A DNA stretch of 11,444 nucleotides from Stephanodiscus triporus. Its lineage: Eukaryota > Bacillariophyta > Thalassiosirophyceae > Thalassiosirales > Thalassiosiraceae. The translations under genes were made by a program, and so were the position numbers. Where the stretch lies: assembly GCA_036939755.1 (NCBI GenBank), contig JALLAZ010001478.1, positions 1-11,444 of the forward strand, written 5' to 3'. Under the pieces are notes generated by a model. The model worked only from the letters and a program-made list of their open reading frames with translations. It ran no database searches and was not told the origin of the DNA. Shown here in pieces: positions 1 through 7,876 of this stretch; within the stretch, counting starts at the first letter, position 1; each line of letters opens with the position of its first letter.

Positions 1-450
1 CACGAAAGAAAAAAAATAAAATTTGTTGGGCCCGGGAAACTCACACGCCTGCTCGCGACGGATAATAACATAAAACTGCGAAGGATTCTTCCGCGTGTAG
101 AATAGTATTGTGTAGGAGAGAATTGAGCGCCAAAAGGGGGGGAAAATAGGGCGCCCCCGCCACTCTGGCCTCTAGAGAGGAGTTGTTACCATAGTACGTA
201 GTTAGTTAAGTACCTAAGTACTCACTTCTACTCCTATTTTTACATGCCAGTGACGATGGGATTATTAGAGGTTAGAGCACCAATATTTTTTCCACGCCTA
301 TGGCTTGGTGGCCTCTGATCGGCTCTCCCTCATCTTCGGTTCCGCCTTGATTTCGTTGGCCCCCTGGCTGTTGGAGTTGGGTGGAATCTTTCCCCCTCAC
401 AACTTCATTTTCTACGTCAATGGATTTTTCTGGATGTTTGATTGATTACG
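1..450. other. Intergenic, no gene recognised
   Basis: No reading frame with a convincing start or protein-like composition was found on either strand. The stretch has homopolymer runs (A-rich near 5-20, G-run near 136-142), a 10-bp palindrome CTCTAGAGAG at about 171-180, and a short direct repeat AAGTAC near 208-222. An open stretch at 381-572 begins with TTG rather than ATG and has no family resemblance, so it is not called. Confidence 0.5.
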
Positions 451-622
451 ATGGCTCCAAAGGAGAAGGTGGCTGTGGCAGTGGATCCCCCCCCTTCCCC
501 CTCCTCCGAATGAGCCCGTTGATCGGCGCGCTCCGCTTCACTCCGCTACGTCGACGTCGTCCCCTGTGGTAACCACCATGGCTCCTCCAATGAATTTGGG
601 AAATAACCTCAAGCCTCACTAA
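451..622 (+). pseudogene. Possible short ORF broken by a frameshift
   Basis: An ATG at 451 opens a frame that starts MAPKEKVAVAVDPP and stops at TGA 511-513. The frame one base over stays open across the stop and continues with EPVDRRAPLHSATSTSS and then an MAPPMN segment up to TAA 620-622. The two frames would join at the 8-C run at 487-494 if one base were removed, a typical place for an indel or a sequencing error. The product would be a short Pro/Ser/Ala-rich peptide of about 57 residues, with no recognised domain. It could also be the decayed 5' end of a longer gene or element, or chance. The only evidence is the continuity of low-complexity coding-like sequence across the C-run. Confidence 0.2.
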
Positions 623-1113
623 AGCCAAAAGTTAATCAATAAAACTTTCATTGTTGCCCAGCTGAATGTACTGCTTCTTAGTTTAATTTGAATGTTACGC
701 GATACATTTTAGGTGATCTAATATTTTACTAGATCCATCTAATACATTTAGATCAAAGTTTTAGATAAATTTAATTGATCTAGTAGATCAATGATTTAGA
801 TACATTTAATTGATCCAGTACATCAATTTTTAAGATACATTAAATTGGTCTAGTAGATCAATTGTAATGATTCTACTTGTGCCATTTTGATTATACTGCA
901 GAAACAAAATATTGCTTCTAAAGTTCATAGCAAACAACTACTTTAATACTACTGATAGAACCTAAGTATTCTTTCACCAGATGTAATATGCATATCCCCA
1001 AAGTTGTACCCCCGTCATTTTCACGCTGCCCCACTATCACTTTTTCACCATGTCATACCTCTCGCATCCCCATCCTGTAATTACTCGTTGCGACTGTCCT
1101 CTCCGTCATTCAC
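623..1113. other. AT-rich intergenic DNA with a tandem palindromic repeat
   Basis: No coding region was seen. The first half carries the 35-bp palindromic repeat array listed separately. The second half (about 865-1113) is ordinary AT-rich to mixed sequence with no recognisable ORF, RNA gene or terminal repeat. Confidence 0.5.
739..864. repeat. 35-bp tandem repeat with a 19-bp palindromic core
   Basis: Three palindromic cores sit exactly 35 bp apart, at 774-792, 809-827 and 844-862. The first is a perfect 9+1+9 inverted repeat, ATTGATCTA-G-TAGATCAAT. The second has the form ATTGATCCA-G-TACATCAAT and the third ATTGGTCTA-G-TAGATCAAT, each slightly degraded. The linker between cores is also conserved (TTAGATACATTTA type). 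A fourth, half-preserved unit fits the same spacing at 739-757, where only the right arm TAGATCAA remains, and a related GATCTA..TAGATC inverted repeat lies at 715-735. This may be a small satellite, a MITE-like remnant, or an array of binding sites for a dimeric protein; the sequence does not say which. Confidence 0.75.
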
Positions 1114-2070
1114 TTAGCAGTAATAACTTTGTCCTTTTTTAATGTCGTCATCCCAATAAAAGTCTGGTTCCCCCTCACTCTCATCACTGTACCCCAAATT
1201 TTCTTTCAGTTCCCACCATGATTCATTCTGTTCCTCCTCCTCAATAGTATCATCTTTCTGTTCCTCATTTCTCCTCCAGTACGTCCTGACTGGATTCTTC
1301 TGACTCTTGTCTTCTGGCTCCCAGCGTTCCCATATGTTACACAGATCCGACAATTCATCCTTATCGTTGTACACCTTCTTCCAATTCTTCTCAGCCGTGT
1401 AATAGAAATCCAGTCCTTGATTGTTCCATACCATCATGCCACTCTCTCTTTTCCGTCCTTCTCCTTTGGTGAATAATGGCAGTGCTTTGCTCTCTACTTG
1501 TGTCAGATCGTATATTTGTCTTCTAGCCTGGTCCCACATCCCCATCCCATTCTTGATCAGGAGAGATAGAATGAATGCAATGTCACTCGGTGTTACAAAC
1601 AGCACAAATGGCTTTTCTGGATTCTTCTTCAAGAGCTTCTTCTAATCCAAATCCAATTTCATTCTTCGTATGTAATTCAACAGGAACTCGAACACGAAAT
1701 GCTCAATGTTGCTTTCGGCATACCTAGCGAATCCTTCACTCAATGGATTGGCCCGACCACTTTGTTATCACCTGTAAATAAATAAATCATCACAACAAGC
1801 TCAGTTAGTATGTGCAACAATAATAGACATTTTTGCAAATTCTAATATTTCATACTCAGGTAAATGCTCTTGATTTTGTTGTTCATATTGCACCTCATGC
1901 CCTGGAATTTGTCTCTAATCAAAGGCACAATCACCCTGTCCCAAATCTCCCTTTTGTCCAATCCTTCGGGAATCGATAGATGTTTCAAACACACTGAGTA
2001 CAGGCTGTGATATTGGGAGGTGTTAAGATGAAATGGAACTATTTTGATAGCATTTCATTGAAACAAACTA
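1114..2070 (-). pseudogene. Decayed protein-coding gene, unknown family
   Basis: The longest open part (1114-1632) has no ATG at its upper end; its apparent start is a TTG. Reading farther upstream in the same frame crosses a TAG at 1642-1644 and then gives plausible protein (RANPLSEGFARYAESNIEHF..) up to about 1753. There the frame must shift by one base to continue as DNKV. A good 84-nt intron follows (minus-strand donor GTATG at 1855, acceptor TTACAG ending at 1772). The exon beyond it reads KHLSIPEGLDKREIWDRV and later CNMNNKIKSIYL, open up to about 2065, where a TGA or a possible splice acceptor (AAATAG) ends it. The C-terminal part is Trp- and acid-rich (EEEEQNESWWELKENLGY). The coding texture is real, but one frameshift and one nonsense codon break it. 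It may belong to a dispersed gene or element family; I recognise no named domain. If either lesion were a sequencing error, the gene could be nearly intact. Confidence 0.5.
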
Positions 2071-2615
2071 AATTGTTAATATTTGTTGAAGTAAGTTGAA
2101 CAGTAAAACTATTTCATTTTTTGAACAAACTCAAAGGATCAAAGTATAATGTTTAGTTGATCAAAAATGGGCCTCAAAACGAAGAAAAGACCTGCAGCCA
2201 CTATCTAGGGATGCACCAACTACGCCCAAAGGGGAGAAGTTTTTGTGGGGCACAGCGCGACGAACAAGACCTGCGGAGGGGTGTATCGCCTGGGGAACGT
2301 GTGAGCGTCTCATTTAAGTCATAAAATGAAAATGATAGCTAGTTTTTCTTCAATTCTACTGTCAAATGAAACCTGCCGAATCTCCGCACGCAACACAATA
2401 CAGTTCAAGTCGGAGATGTCCATCGGCTCCTTGACAACCGTAAGAATTATAGCCAGTTCCCCTTCTATATTATTGACAAATTCAACCTGAAGTTGAGATA
2501 ACCGTCGGCTCTCCTTTGGCAACCACCGCAGGCTAAACAAATATCAACATGTGTACCACTGGTCAATCGATTTGAATCCCCCCAACACTCTATCGCACTC
2601 TAACCAACAAAAAAT
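2071..2615. other. Intergenic, with a diverged direct duplication
   Basis: There is no convincing gene. An open stretch on the minus strand (2319-2540) shows two related segments in the same frame, both containing an LAII motif, and is described with the repeat below. The 3' untranslated region and transcription end of the minus-strand beta-propeller gene must lie in the right part of this interval; no clear terminator or polyadenylation signal could be fixed. Confidence 0.4.
2329..2525. repeat. Diverged direct repeat, two copies
   Basis: The block starting at 2329 (AAAATGATAGCTAGTT..) recurs at 2443 (AGAATTATAGCCAGTT..). The two copies stay alignable for about 54 bp through a shared CCTG end at 2380s and 2480s. 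A second block then matches: AAGTCGGAGATGTCCATCGG (about 2407-2426) against AAGTTGAGATAACCGTCGG (about 2490-2508), each followed by a CTCC..TTG..CAACC segment. The first copy has about 30 extra bases in the middle. Copy offset is 114 bp at the left edge, a multiple of three. Translated on the minus strand, pieces such as LPKESRRLSQLQ faintly resemble a leucine-rich repeat, so this may be an old fragment of an LRR gene, but that is weak. Confidence 0.45.
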
Positions 2616-5561
2616 CTAACCCCTAGAAACCAAAATCCCTCGTATTTTACTCCACGGCGAAATAGATCTCACACTGGTTGTCTTCATTGACTTCTTCCTT
2701 GCCTCTGCCAGCCACTTATCCAAACTGTACGAATAGACGTTACCCTTTGTACCCACCAGTATGTAATTGCCAAACAGACCCACGTGCTCACCGAACCGTT
2801 GGCGCCCCAAATTATTGTCGATGACCTTGGCCACGAGCCTCCATCCCTGATCCTCCAGGGTAGCCAGATCGTGCATTTGCTGGTAGACGTATACACGGTT
2901 GGAGTTCAATGTTCCAACGACGAAATTGTCATTCGAATCGACGCAGAAATCCGAAATTTTGCATTTCTCCTGGAGGGTGATGATCTGCTGCAGCTGATAA
3001 GTGCGATTGCCGTATGCGTCTACCTGGGCCTTGCGCTTGTAGTATAGAATTTCCGTTGGATTCACGTCTGAGTGACATCCGATGAAGATACCCTCGCCAT
3101 TGGAGGTCAGAGCGACGTGCGAGCCGAAGTTCCGCCGATGCGCCTCTGTGCTCAGCAGGTCCGTCTGTATCAGTCTCCACTTGTTCTTCAGAGAGACGTC
3201 ATACTCGTAGACGAATAACGACGTCTCGCCCCCGATCCCGAGGTTGCTCGGCTGGTAGTTCGAAACGACCAGTATCTTGTGTTTCAGCGCCACTAACGTG
3301 CCGAAATTGGTGGCGGTCGGCGCGAGCAACCCACCCGAAGGGGCCAGGCAATTGGGATCGAGGTTGTTCCTGGCCATGGTGAGATGACCCATGGGCATCC
3401 ACTTGTATTGCTCCGCCCTCTGGTAGACGTACACGCTGCCGCAGCCGCAGCCGCCGTCGGTGATGCTCCCCGCCGCTCCCAATTCGGGCACGCCCACGCA
3501 AACGACGTTATCGCTGATGTCCACCGAGTACCCTACGTTTGCGAACTCGCCCACCTTCTTCGGGACGATCTTCTTGACCTGGTACCAAGTCTGGGTCTTG
3601 GCATCACGTTCAAATATGTAGGCGGCCCCCGTCAACAGTCCCCTGGAGTTGCGATCGTAGGGCACGCCGACGACGGCGGTGTTGTTGCAAAGCGCGAACG
3701 AAAGATCATCCGTGTTTTGCAGGGACACCGACGTGGTTTGCACCCACTTGTTCTGCACGAGGGAGTAAAAGTGAACGTACCTGTCGGAGGTCAGGATAGC
3801 GTTCGTTTTGTGCATGACAATCTTGGGAGCGGACGAGCTGGTGGTGAACGAATCCTTTGTGAGGAGAACTTGACTGTGATTAACGAGCGTGGGCGGGGGG
3901 ATTATGGGAACCTTGCCTTGAATCTTCTCTATCGTGCTCTGCTGTCGCTGCATCATCTTGCCCTTCTTCGTCGGCGCGGGCTCCATGTTCTTTTGCAATC
4001 TCGTGGCCGACGGTCTGGGAGCCATGCCGTCGTACGTGGCGCAGTCGTCGCGCTCGTCGCTCACATCATCATCCCATTCGTTGTGGTTGGCGAGATGCCG
4101 TGGCGGTCCGTATCTCTCCAGCGACGCACCCCGACCGGGACGCTCCAGCGATGAACCCCGCCCGGGACGCTCCTGCTGGTACTGCTCCTGCCTCCATCTG
4201 GAGGCCTCCAGCTGGTACTGCTCCTGCATCGCGATCGCCTCCTGATGAGCGACCTGTTGATCCTCGAGGAACGGTGACTGTTGCGACCCCGGTGATCGTG
4301 GGGGCAGATATTCCCTCCGTCCCCGTAGCGGGCTCTTGCTCCTCTGGCGTATCAATTCGATCGCGTTGACAACCTCAGGGTCCAGCGTGTGCTTGTCCTG
4401 ACGTGTGGACGACCTTCCGCGCTGCTGCTGCTGTTGCTGCGGCGGCTGATATTGACATATGCCGCCGGGCGTGGACCTCGGACTCAACCTCTGCCCGGAG
4501 TCCCCACCGCTTCGATGGGAGCCACCGCTGCGATTGTACCTCACGTCCCGATTGCTCCCCGACAACGACGGTGTGAGCTTGTTGATGATGGTCCGTCCGA
4601 CCCCTCCACCGCTTCCACCTGACTTCTTGGACGACCCGACGCTCGCCGGCAGGGCCCTGTGGAACGTAGGCAGCTGCGTTTCGAGGCGATCATTCTCGTA
4701 GAGCATGAAATTCGCCGACGGCACGCTCTCGTTGCCGTCGTCCGCGTCATCGTCGTAATTATCATAGGCGTAGGCGCTGCCGTTGCCGTTGCTGCCGCCC
4801 ATGTTGTGGTTGCCGGCGCGACCGATGCGGCGGCTGTCCTCGTTGGCGAAATACGGACCGCCGCCGTTCGGGTGACGACTCGTTGGATAAAACGCCGAGG
4901 GATGATCCCGATGGGCGACGGCGCGGCTGGTCGGAGGCAGCGACACGGGCGACTCCCTGTCCCCCCACTGCTCGATAGAGACGTCGCGATGGTCTATCGT
5001 GCCTGTCCTCTTCGTCGCGGCCCCGTTTGACCGACCCTGTGTTTGTGCTTGCCACTGCCGCTGCCGCTGTTGGCTCTGGAGCTGCTGCTGCTGCTGCTGC
5101 TGCCACTGCCGCTGACCCTCGGTAGCAGCCTCCCAAGATGGATCTCCAGCCATCGTGCTGACGTCGTCGAACTCCGGCGGCGGCGGATCGTGCGCGCATT
5201 CGTCCTCGCCGAGAACGGACCCCGCGCCGCACCCCTTGTTGTTGACGCTGCTCCCCCCGCCGAACAGGTCGAGGGCGAAGCCTCCGACGGCGTTGACTGC
5301 GTTCTGGATGACGTTGCCCTCCCGCTGCTGCTGCCGCCCCCTTGCCGGGATCCGCTTGGTAGTGGTGGTCGTCGTGGACACGTCCTCGGTGACCTGCGAT
5401 CCGTCGTGGAGGGTGCGCTTGACCTTGGAGGTCTTCACCTGCGTCGTGGTGACGGTCCTGGAGCCGTCGGGATTCGTTTCCTCGACGACGTATTCCTTGA
5501 CGCGGGATCCGTCGGGGAGGTCGGACTCGGTCGTGGATTTCTTCTTGGTGGCGGACGTCAT
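2616..5561 (-). CDS. FG-GAP-like beta-propeller protein with long disordered N-terminal half
   Basis: This is a single uninterrupted 981-residue frame; ATG 5559-5561 has a purine-containing GCAAGCC upstream context and the stop is TAG 2616-2618. Three parts can be seen. Residues 1-70 carry three DGS motifs (PDGSRV at 16, PDGSRT at 31, HDGSQV at 52) in a Thr/Val/Lys-rich setting. Residues about 75-550 are low complexity: a poly-Gln tract near 153-165, Gly/Ser/Asn/Arg stretches, Asp-rich patches, and two short in-frame duplications. Residues about 555-950 form a repeated beta-rich domain with units such as NNTAVVGVPYDRNSRGLLTG (about 630), VGYSVDISDNVVCVGVPE (about 677), FGTLVALKHKILVVS (about 752), FGSHVALTSNG (about 811) and FGEHVGLFGNYILVGTKG (about 922). 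That is the FG/VG..V.L..n.vvVG.p pattern of FG-GAP (integrin-alpha-type) propellers. No signal peptide or membrane helix is visible, so an intracellular scaffold or interaction role is inferred; ligand and process are unknown. It is divergent from the light-harvesting gene. The very GC-rich middle creates long false ORFs on the opposite strand. Confidence 0.9.
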   Translation of the reverse strand: MTSATKKKSTTESDLPDGSRVKEYVVEETNPDGSRTVTTTQVKTSKVKRTLHDGSQVTEDVSTTTTTTKRIPARGRQQQREGNVIQNAVNAVGGFALDLFGGGSSVNNKGCGAGSVLGEDECAHDPPPPEFDDVSTMAGDPSWEAATEGQRQWQQQQQQQLQSQQRQRQWQAQTQGRSNGAATKRTGTIDHRDVSIEQWGDRESPVSLPPTSRAVAHRDHPSAFYPTSRHPNGGGPYFANEDSRRIGRAGNHNMGGSNGNGSAYAYDNYDDDADDGNESVPSANFMLYENDRLETQLPTFHRALPASVGSSKKSGGSGGGVGRTIINKLTPSLSGSNRDVRYNRSGGSHRSGGDSGQRLSPRSTPGGICQYQPPQQQQQQRGRSSTRQDKHTLDPEVVNAIELIRQRSKSPLRGRREYLPPRSPGSQQSPFLEDQQVAHQEAIAMQEQYQLEASRWRQEQYQQERPGRGSSLERPGRGASLERYGPPRHLANHNEWDDDVSDERDDCATYDGMAPRPSATRLQKNMEPAPTKKGKMMQRQQSTIEKIQGKVPIIPPPTLVNHSQVLLTKDSFTTSSSAPKIVMHKTNAILTSDRYVHFYSLVQNKWVQTTSVSLQNTDDLSFALCNNTAVVGVPYDRNSRGLLTGAAYIFERDAKTQTWYQVKKIVPKKVGEFANVGYSVDISDNVVCVGVPELGAAGSITDGGCGCGSVYVYQRAEQYKWMPMGHLTMARNNLDPNCLAPSGGLLAPTATNFGTLVALKHKILVVSNYQPSNLGIGGETSLFVYEYDVSLKNKWRLIQTDLLSTEAHRRNFGSHVALTSNGEGIFIGCHSDVNPTEILYYKRKAQVDAYGNRTYQLQQIITLQEKCKISDFCVDSNDNFVVGTLNSNRVYVYQQMHDLATLEDQGWRLVAKVIDNNLGRQRFGEHVGLFGNYILVGTKGNVYSYSLDKWLAEARKKSMKTTSVRSISPWSKIRGILVSRG
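4116..4169 (-). repeat. Tandem 27-bp duplication in the propeller gene
   Basis: Two adjacent 27-bp units (4116-4142 and 4143-4169) differ at only three positions and encode the back-to-back peptides ERPGRGSSL and ERPGRGASL. The unit is a multiple of three, so the frame is kept. This is a recent expansion in the disordered region. Confidence 0.8.
4175..4227 (-). repeat. 17-bp direct repeat, 36-bp period, in the propeller gene
   Basis: GCTGGTACTGCTCCTGC occurs identically at 4175-4191 and 4211-4227, giving the duplicated peptide QEQYQ in a Gln/Arg-rich segment. The 12-codon period keeps the frame. Confidence 0.7.
5081..5103 (-). repeat. CAG/CTG trinucleotide run encoding poly-Gln
   Basis: An uninterrupted run of about seven CTG units (CAG on the coding strand) encodes the Gln tract near residue 155 of the propeller protein. 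A second, interrupted Gln run lies near 4423-4440. Such runs are prone to length variation. Confidence 0.8.
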
Positions 5562-6532
5562 GGCTTGCGCGTTGGACTGTGCCGTGACCTTTGTGCTTAT
5601 CGTGCGGTCGTGCGTTCTTTTATCGAGCTTACTGATGTTTCTCCGTCGATCGATCCTCTATCCCACCTTCAGCCGACGGCTATGTATTTATGAGCAATAT
5701 TTGTTACGCTCCGCGAGTATTACGGAGCAATATTATTATGCAATGGTACTTCTATGTTTCTTAGGCCCCGGCAAATCGAATAGGATATCCGATTGAATAA
5801 TTGGAATAATTCACCACTAATAAAATAGACATCAATTACATTCAACGCACGAACAGTCTCAAACGTCCATTCAACGTTCTCTCAACCGCAAAGGCAGCGA
5901 TAAAATCTAAAAATGAGAGGTGTCGCGTCCGAGAGAATAGAGAATCAATCGCATTGGGAGGTGCGCGCTGCTCCTTATGAGTGGGTATGGTAGATATGAG
6001 TTCCGTTGCAGCGGAGGTAGATATGTACTCCTCTATGCTTGGTGCCATGCTTGCACCTTTTTGACATTTGGCGATATTGTAATCGCTCACTTTTTTGAGT
6101 CCCCCAGGCAGCGCGCGAGCGCGCCTCCAGCTCTACTCTACGATACTTGATACTTCAGACACAGCACCATCTGTTTTTGCTGAGTCAATCAAGAAGAACA
6201 AATTCCCAGGCCATGATGTGTGGAATCATGAATCATCGGTCTGTGTGATTTTTTATGATGACTCACTTCTAACTTTTTACGATGCTGTAAAGTATTGTCC
6301 TGACAACACGCACCGCACGAAAGTCCTTGGGGAGTCAGTCGGCTCCAAGGTATTAGTTGGGAGCGAACACGGTTGGGGCGGAGTCAACATCCTGAATCGC
6401 CAGCTCAATGTCGATCATGCATGTGAAGTCGAGTCCAATTTACTTCATGGTCTCACAAAAAATAATCTCTTCCATTCCTCAATACCCCAACCATTACTTC
6501 GCCTCATCATCTCTCGACAAATAGCAGACAAA
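5562..6532. promoter_or_regulatory. Shared upstream region between divergent genes
   Basis: These 971 bp must hold the promoters and 5' leaders of the minus-strand propeller gene and the plus-strand light-harvesting gene. No confident TATA box or initiator can be fixed. The reading frame at 6095-6532 that runs into the light-harvesting gene has no ATG (it opens with TTG), and its translation has no family resemblance, so it is treated as leader. A minus-strand open stretch at 5842-6090 opens with GTG and is also not supported. A small stem with flanking direct repeats (5692-5734) is listed separately. Confidence 0.5.
5692..5734. repeat. Hairpin flanked by a 10-bp direct repeat, upstream of the propeller gene
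   Basis: GCTCCG (5708-5713) and CGGAGC (5723-5728) form a 6-bp perfect stem with a 9-nt loop. GAGCAATATT occurs at 5692-5701 and again at 5725-5734, overlapping the right arm of the stem. The structure lies about 131-173 bp upstream of the propeller start codon and could be regulatory or chance. Confidence 0.35.
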
Positions 6533-7396
6533 ATGAAGATCGCACTGTGCACTGCGTCCCTTACGCTCACTGCCGCCTTTGCTCCCAAGGCAAACAACGT
6601 CGACATCGCAAACATGATTGCGATGAACGCTGAGGCATTCTCGATCCCTTCTCCGGACAAGCCCATATTCGACCCCCTCGGTCTATACCCACAGGACTCT
6701 CCGGAACGCGCGTCCGGCCTCATCGAGCCGTTGGAAAGCTCGACCGTCCAGGAAAACAGGGACGTGCTGGATCCCCTTCGCCTGTACCAGGATCAATCCC
6801 AAGTAGCCTCGGGGGTGACCATGTCGGCATCCCTCCCGTTCCTACGACGACCGGCCCTCCTCGACGGCACTCTGCCCGGAGATCGCGGCTTCGATCCCTT
6901 CAACTTCGCGCCCGACGCAAATTCGCTCATGTGGCAGCGCAGGGCGGAGATCAAGCACGCGCGACTTGCGATGCTCGCCGCCGCGGGATGGCCGACCGCC
7001 GAGCTCATGCACGGGCCCATCGCGCGAGCGTTCGACCTACCAACGATGCTCGCGAGTGGCGATCGCGTGCCGTCGATCCTCAACGACGGTCTGTCCCACG
7101 CGGCCTTTCCGGCGTTTTGGATCGCGACCATCGCGTTGGCGGCGGCGGTGGAAATGCGGGAGACCGTGGAGGAGAATTCCATGTCGAAACTCGACCCGGC
7201 GGACATGGGCTTCGATCCGCTCGGATTCCTCGGCGGCAAGACCAGGAAGCAGAAATTCTTCCTGCGGGAGGCTGAGCTCTTCTACGGACGGCTGGGCATG
7301 CTCGCGATTACCGGCTTCGCCATTCAGGAATTTTTCCTCCATAGTGCGGTCGTGGATCAAATGCCGTTCGAATTGATGAGGGAGATGATGATGTGA
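6533..7396 (+). CDS. Divergent light-harvesting (chlorophyll-binding, FCP/LHC-like) protein, plastid-targeted
   Basis: This intronless gene encodes 287 residues starting at ATG 6533 (context ACAAAATGA). The frame stays open upstream but has no other ATG, and only this start gives a targeting signal. Residues 1-18 form a signal peptide ending T-A-A-F-A-P, like the diatom ASAFAP site that directs import into the complex plastid. Two DPLxLY motifs follow (DPLGLY at 47, DPLRLY at 80). GDRGFDPF at about 116 precedes helix 1, which carries EIKHARLAMLAAAGWP (Glu139, His142, Arg144). A hydrophobic segment at about 189-207 is helix 2. GFDPLGFLGG precedes helix 3, with EAELFYGRLGMLA (Glu248, Arg253). 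Helices 1 and 3 thus keep the Glu-Arg pairs that bridge the helices and ligate chlorophyll in the LHC superfamily. The predicted role is pigment binding in the thylakoid, for harvesting or photoprotection. It is longer than a usual FCP because of the N-terminal extension and looks like a deviant member; the subfamily is not assigned. Confidence 0.93.
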   Translation: MKIALCTASLTLTAAFAPKANNVDIANMIAMNAEAFSIPSPDKPIFDPLGLYPQDSPERASGLIEPLESSTVQENRDVLDPLRLYQDQSQVASGVTMSASLPFLRRPALLDGTLPGDRGFDPFNFAPDANSLMWQRRAEIKHARLAMLAAAGWPTAELMHGPIARAFDLPTMLASGDRVPSILNDGLSHAAFPAFWIATIALAAAVEMRETVEENSMSKLDPADMGFDPLGFLGGKTRKQKFFLREAELFYGRLGMLAITGFAIQEFFLHSAVVDQMPFELMREMMM

Positions 7397-7876
7397 AAGC
7401 AATACTGTATTATTGAATTATTGATTGTAATATGTGATTATAACTGATAACTGTAGAACATCACCTGTTTGTGTAACTTAGCAAGCATAATACTAGCGGA
7501 CACCTCAACGACCTCACGAATCAATCAGGACGGATTGCGAGGCAAACGAGTCATCGTAGATAGACGAATCGTAAGTAGCATATGAATCATCAAAGGTAAA
7601 GCAGAAAAACAAGCTAGCGCAACCGTTGACCCTGCAAATGTTGTCAGATTGCGGGAGTATTTACTGTACAATTGTCATGGAAAACGCGCAGGGAGCCTCA
7701 TTTTACGCCACTTTTTAAACCTTCTGCGCGCAGGGGTTTTTTCCCCCCTCTGAGAATGGGTCCCCCCTCTAAAGTATTGTTTGAATAACCCAAAGGCGAG
7801 GAACAACGAGAGAGAGAAGGAAACAGTGCGTTTACTTCTTTGCCCCCAGACACGGAATCCTACTTACTCCTGGACG
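7397..7876. other. Intergenic region and leader of the double ATP-grasp gene
   Basis: No gene is visible. It contains the 3' region of the light-harvesting gene and the promoter of the next one. TCCCCCCTCT is repeated at 7742-7751 and 7761-7770, and an acgcgcaggg/gcgcgcagggg pair lies near 7683-7736. The open frame reaches back to 7781 but begins there with TTG, so the ATG at 7877 is used as start. Confidence 0.5.

Noticed and set aside
1421..1645. Plus-strand 74-codon frame opposite the pseudogene
   Set aside because: It is the antisense of the clearer minus-strand coding segment and has no independent support.
3384..4154. Long plus-strand open frame inside the propeller gene (256 codons), with similar ones at 5043-5693 and 5155-5796
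   Set aside because: They lie opposite a well-supported GC-rich coding frame, have skewed low-complexity composition (Ala/Val/Arg or Leu runs) and no family resemblance; the stop-poor antisense of GC-rich coding explains them.
5842..6090. 82-codon minus-strand frame in the divergent promoter region
   Set aside because: It opens with GTG, has no recognisable domain, and lies where promoters and leaders are expected.
6259..6265. TGACTCA, a bZIP/AP-1-type site upstream of the light-harvesting gene
   Set aside because: A single 7-bp match in about 1 kb is close to chance expectation and no second copy or conserved context was seen.
6095..6532. Upstream extension of the light-harvesting reading frame
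   Set aside because: It opens with TTG, contains no ATG before 6533, has no homology-like content and would bury the plastid signal peptide in the interior.
7742..7770. C-rich repeated TCCCCCCTCT as a possible element end
   Set aside because: It is only a 10-bp direct repeat 19 bp apart in a pyrimidine-rich leader; no terminal inverted repeats or coding content accompany it.
7781..7876. Upstream extension of the ATP-grasp first exon
   Set aside because: It opens with TTG and has no ATG; module 2 alignment and its own Met position support the start at 7877.
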